Source: an uncultured Verrucomicrobiales bacterium (GTDB taxonomy: Bacteria; Verrucomicrobiota; Verrucomicrobiia; Verrucomicrobiales; Akkermansiaceae). From it: 6,579 nucleotides of DNA. This document shows, one piece after another, positions 5,601 through 6,579 of this stretch. A program made the translations under genes and the position numbers. The first letter of the stretch is position 1, and each line of letters begins with the position of its first letter. The stretch lies in the NCBI GenBank assembly GCA_937916135.1, contig CALFTQ010000112.1, positions 1 through 6,579 on the forward strand, in the 5' to 3' direction. The notes beneath the pieces are model-generated. The model ran no database searches and was not told the DNA's origin. It saw nothing but the letters and a program-made list of their open reading frames with translations.

Positions 5601-5606
5601 CAGGGC

Positions 5607-6242
5607 ATGGATAAAGAACAGATGATTAAAGTGATGTCCTATCTTATCGGCTACCGCGTGGGCAGCCAGGTCATGCCGCAGATGCTGCCCGGTCTCCAGG
5701 GTGATGATGTGCTGGCCGAGATGCTGGGCAAGGGCTTCCAGGACGGCCTCTCCGGCAACATGGATATGAGCCTCATTGACGAGCACGTGAATGAGTACCA
5801 GCAGACCTTCCTCTCCATGCTCCAGAAACGCGGCGACGAGAAAGCACAGAAGAACCTCGAAACCGGCAAGAAGTACATGGAGGAGAACGGCAGGAAGGAG
5901 GGTGTGACCACCACCGCCTCCGGCCTGCAGTACGAGGTCATCACCCCCGGCAGCGGCGAGAGCTACGATGCCGCCAAGCACGGCGAGGCCCCCACCGCCG
6001 AGGTGATGTACAAGGGCACGCTGGTGGACGGCACCGTGTTCGACCAGAGCCAGGCCCCGGTCAAGTTCAACATCCGCCAGGTGATTCCAGGCTTCACAGA
6101 GGCCCTCAAGCTCATGCCCGTGGGTGCCAAGTGGCGCGTCACCATCCCCGCCGACCTCGCCTACGGTGCCAACGGCCCCGGCAGCATCGGCCCGAACAGC
6201 ACCCTCATCTTCGAGATGGAGCTGCTCGGCCTCACCAAGTAA
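5607..6242 (+). CDS. FKBP-type peptidyl-prolyl isomerase, Mip/FklB-like
   Basis: This 211-residue prolyl isomerase and chaperone catalyses cis-trans isomerisation at X-Pro bonds. Residues 1-105 form the alpha-helical FKBP_N dimerisation domain (MDKEQMIKVMSYLIGYRVGS onward, long charged helix around 60-98). The catalytic FKBP fold is at about 128-208: VMYKGTLVDGTVFDQS (133-148), VIPGFTEALKLMPVG (159-173) and LAYGANG (184-190). Pocket residues Tyr135, Phe145, Asp146, Val159, Ile160, Tyr186 and Phe202 are present; the pocket-floor tryptophan of FKBP12 (Trp59) is Phe163 here. There is no signal peptide, so it should act in the cytoplasm like FklB, unlike FkpA or Mip. The ATG at 5607 is preferred to the in-frame ATG at 5556, because the extra 17 residues have no family counterpart and would overlap promoter P2. 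A small membrane protein gene follows after 15 bases. Confidence 0.93.
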   Translation: MDKEQMIKVMSYLIGYRVGSQVMPQMLPGLQGDDVLAEMLGKGFQDGLSGNMDMSLIDEHVNEYQQTFLSMLQKRGDEKAQKNLETGKKYMEENGRKEGVTTTASGLQYEVITPGSGESYDAAKHGEAPTAEVMYKGTLVDGTVFDQSQAPVKFNIRQVIPGFTEALKLMPVGAKWRVTIPADLAYGANGPGSIGPNSTLIFEMELLGLTK

Positions 6243-6257
6243 CCCCTTCTCACCACC

Positions 6258-6455
6258 ATGGCTACGGACAACTACTGCTCCCCCCGCGTCACCAGAATCC
6301 GTGTGGCCCTTTTCGGCCTGCTGGGCTTGGTGCTGCTGGGTTATGCCCTGCTCAGCCTGAGCGGCTCCGAGCAGCTCGTATTCGCCGGCATCGGCGTGTT
6401 CGATCTCGTGTACGCCGCCCTCATCTCCAGGCCCCTGTGGCGCAAAAAAAGCTGA
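6258..6455 (+). CDS. Small two-span membrane protein, unknown function
   Basis: This 65-residue protein has a polar N-terminus (MATDNYCSPRVTRIR), two hydrophobic segments at about 16-34 (VALFGLLGLVLLGYALLSL) and 39-56, and a basic end (RPLWRKKS), so both termini are probably cytoplasmic. It begins 15 bases after the FKBP stop and ends 26 bases before a strong terminator, which makes it the last gene of that unit. No Shine-Dalgarno site precedes its ATG. Family unrecognised. It is supported by the placement and the hydrophobic pattern, which a random reading frame would rarely show. Confidence 0.72.
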   Translation: MATDNYCSPRVTRIRVALFGLLGLVLLGYALLSLSGSEQLVFAGIGVFDLVYAALISRPLWRKKS

Positions 6456-6481
6456 GACCCCAGGCAAAGTGCATTTCAGCC

Positions 6482-6515
6482 AAACGCCGTTCCCCCACGG
6501 AACGGCGTTTTTTTT
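6482..6515 (+). terminator. Strong intrinsic terminator of the FKBP unit
   Basis: AAACGCCGTTCC (6482-6493) and GGAACGGCGTTT (6499-6510) pair perfectly over 12 bp around the loop CCCAC. Eight consecutive T residues (6508-6515) form the U-tract, its first three shared with the stem. This is a textbook Rho-independent terminator for the plus-strand FKBP and small-membrane-protein transcript. Confidence 0.93.
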
Positions 6516-6579
6516 CACACGTGTCCAAAGTTTGAGTACGGAGCTCGATAAATGGGAATATGTGGGGGAACTCTGTCGG
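6516..6579 (+). repeat. Second copy of the dispersed palindromic element, left part
   Basis: Bases 6516-6553 match 5310-5347 at 31 of 38 positions in the same orientation. The last 15 bases (GGGGAACTCTGTCGG, 6565-6579) are the exact reverse complement of 5426-5440 in the right arm of the first copy. The window therefore ends inside the left arm of a second element; the GGGACT palindrome is expected just beyond. It starts at the base after the terminator T-run. Confidence 0.78.

Noticed and set aside
5556..5606. ATG at 5556 as the main FKBP start
   Set aside because: The 17 extra residues have no counterpart in FKBP_N domains and overlap a promoter candidate. It is kept only as a possible alternative form.
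5235..6518. Minus-strand open frame of 427 codons over the repeat and the FKBP gene
   Set aside because: It runs through the non-coding palindrome and the terminator, and is antisense to a clear FKBP. No domain is visible.

Overview
The window is a GC-rich bacterial chromosome segment with seven protein genes in four transcription units. It also carries several copies of a palindromic intergenic repeat. The gene style (few Shine-Dalgarno sites, AT-rich short tandem repeats and GGGACTTCAGTCCC-type palindromes between GC-rich genes) suggests a Verrucomicrobiota-like, possibly gut-associated host. That assignment is inference; no marker gene here fixes the taxon.

Left, minus strand. At 156-952 lies a two-gene module that looks like a phage lysis cassette. 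A 72-residue single-membrane-span (holin-like) protein overlaps by four bases a 193-residue M15-type peptidoglycan peptidase with an N-terminal peptidoglycan-binding segment. No phage structural, replication or integration gene accompanies it. Upstream on the same strand (1060-2343) is a 427-residue lipoprotein of unknown function. It has two tandem copies of a domain of about 103 residues and a Pro/Ala-rich tail, and a hairpin at 1002-1034 separates it from the lysis-like pair.

Centre and right, plus strand. A divergent promoter region (2344-2480, with a 16-bp perfect dyad) leads to a SulP/SLC26-type anion transporter with a C-terminal STAS domain (2481-4319). It is joined by an ATGA overlap to mutY, the adenine DNA glycosylase (4316-5329). 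A second unit encodes a cytoplasmic Mip/FklB-like FKBP prolyl isomerase (5607-6242) and a small two-span membrane protein (6258-6455), and ends at a strong intrinsic terminator (6482-6515).

Repeats. A palindromic element of about 126-150 bp sits at the 3' end of mutY and contributes its last codons. The left end of a second copy begins directly after the terminator at 6515 and runs off the window. A fragment of one arm lies in inverted orientation at 31-60, downstream of the peptidase gene.

The most distinctive observations are the orphan lysis-like pair, the repeat family and its incorporation into mutY, a recurring promoter-like TTGNNN-17-TANNNN placed 6-10 nt before four start codons, the internal duplication in the lipoprotein, and an atypical iron-sulfur cysteine spacing in MutY.
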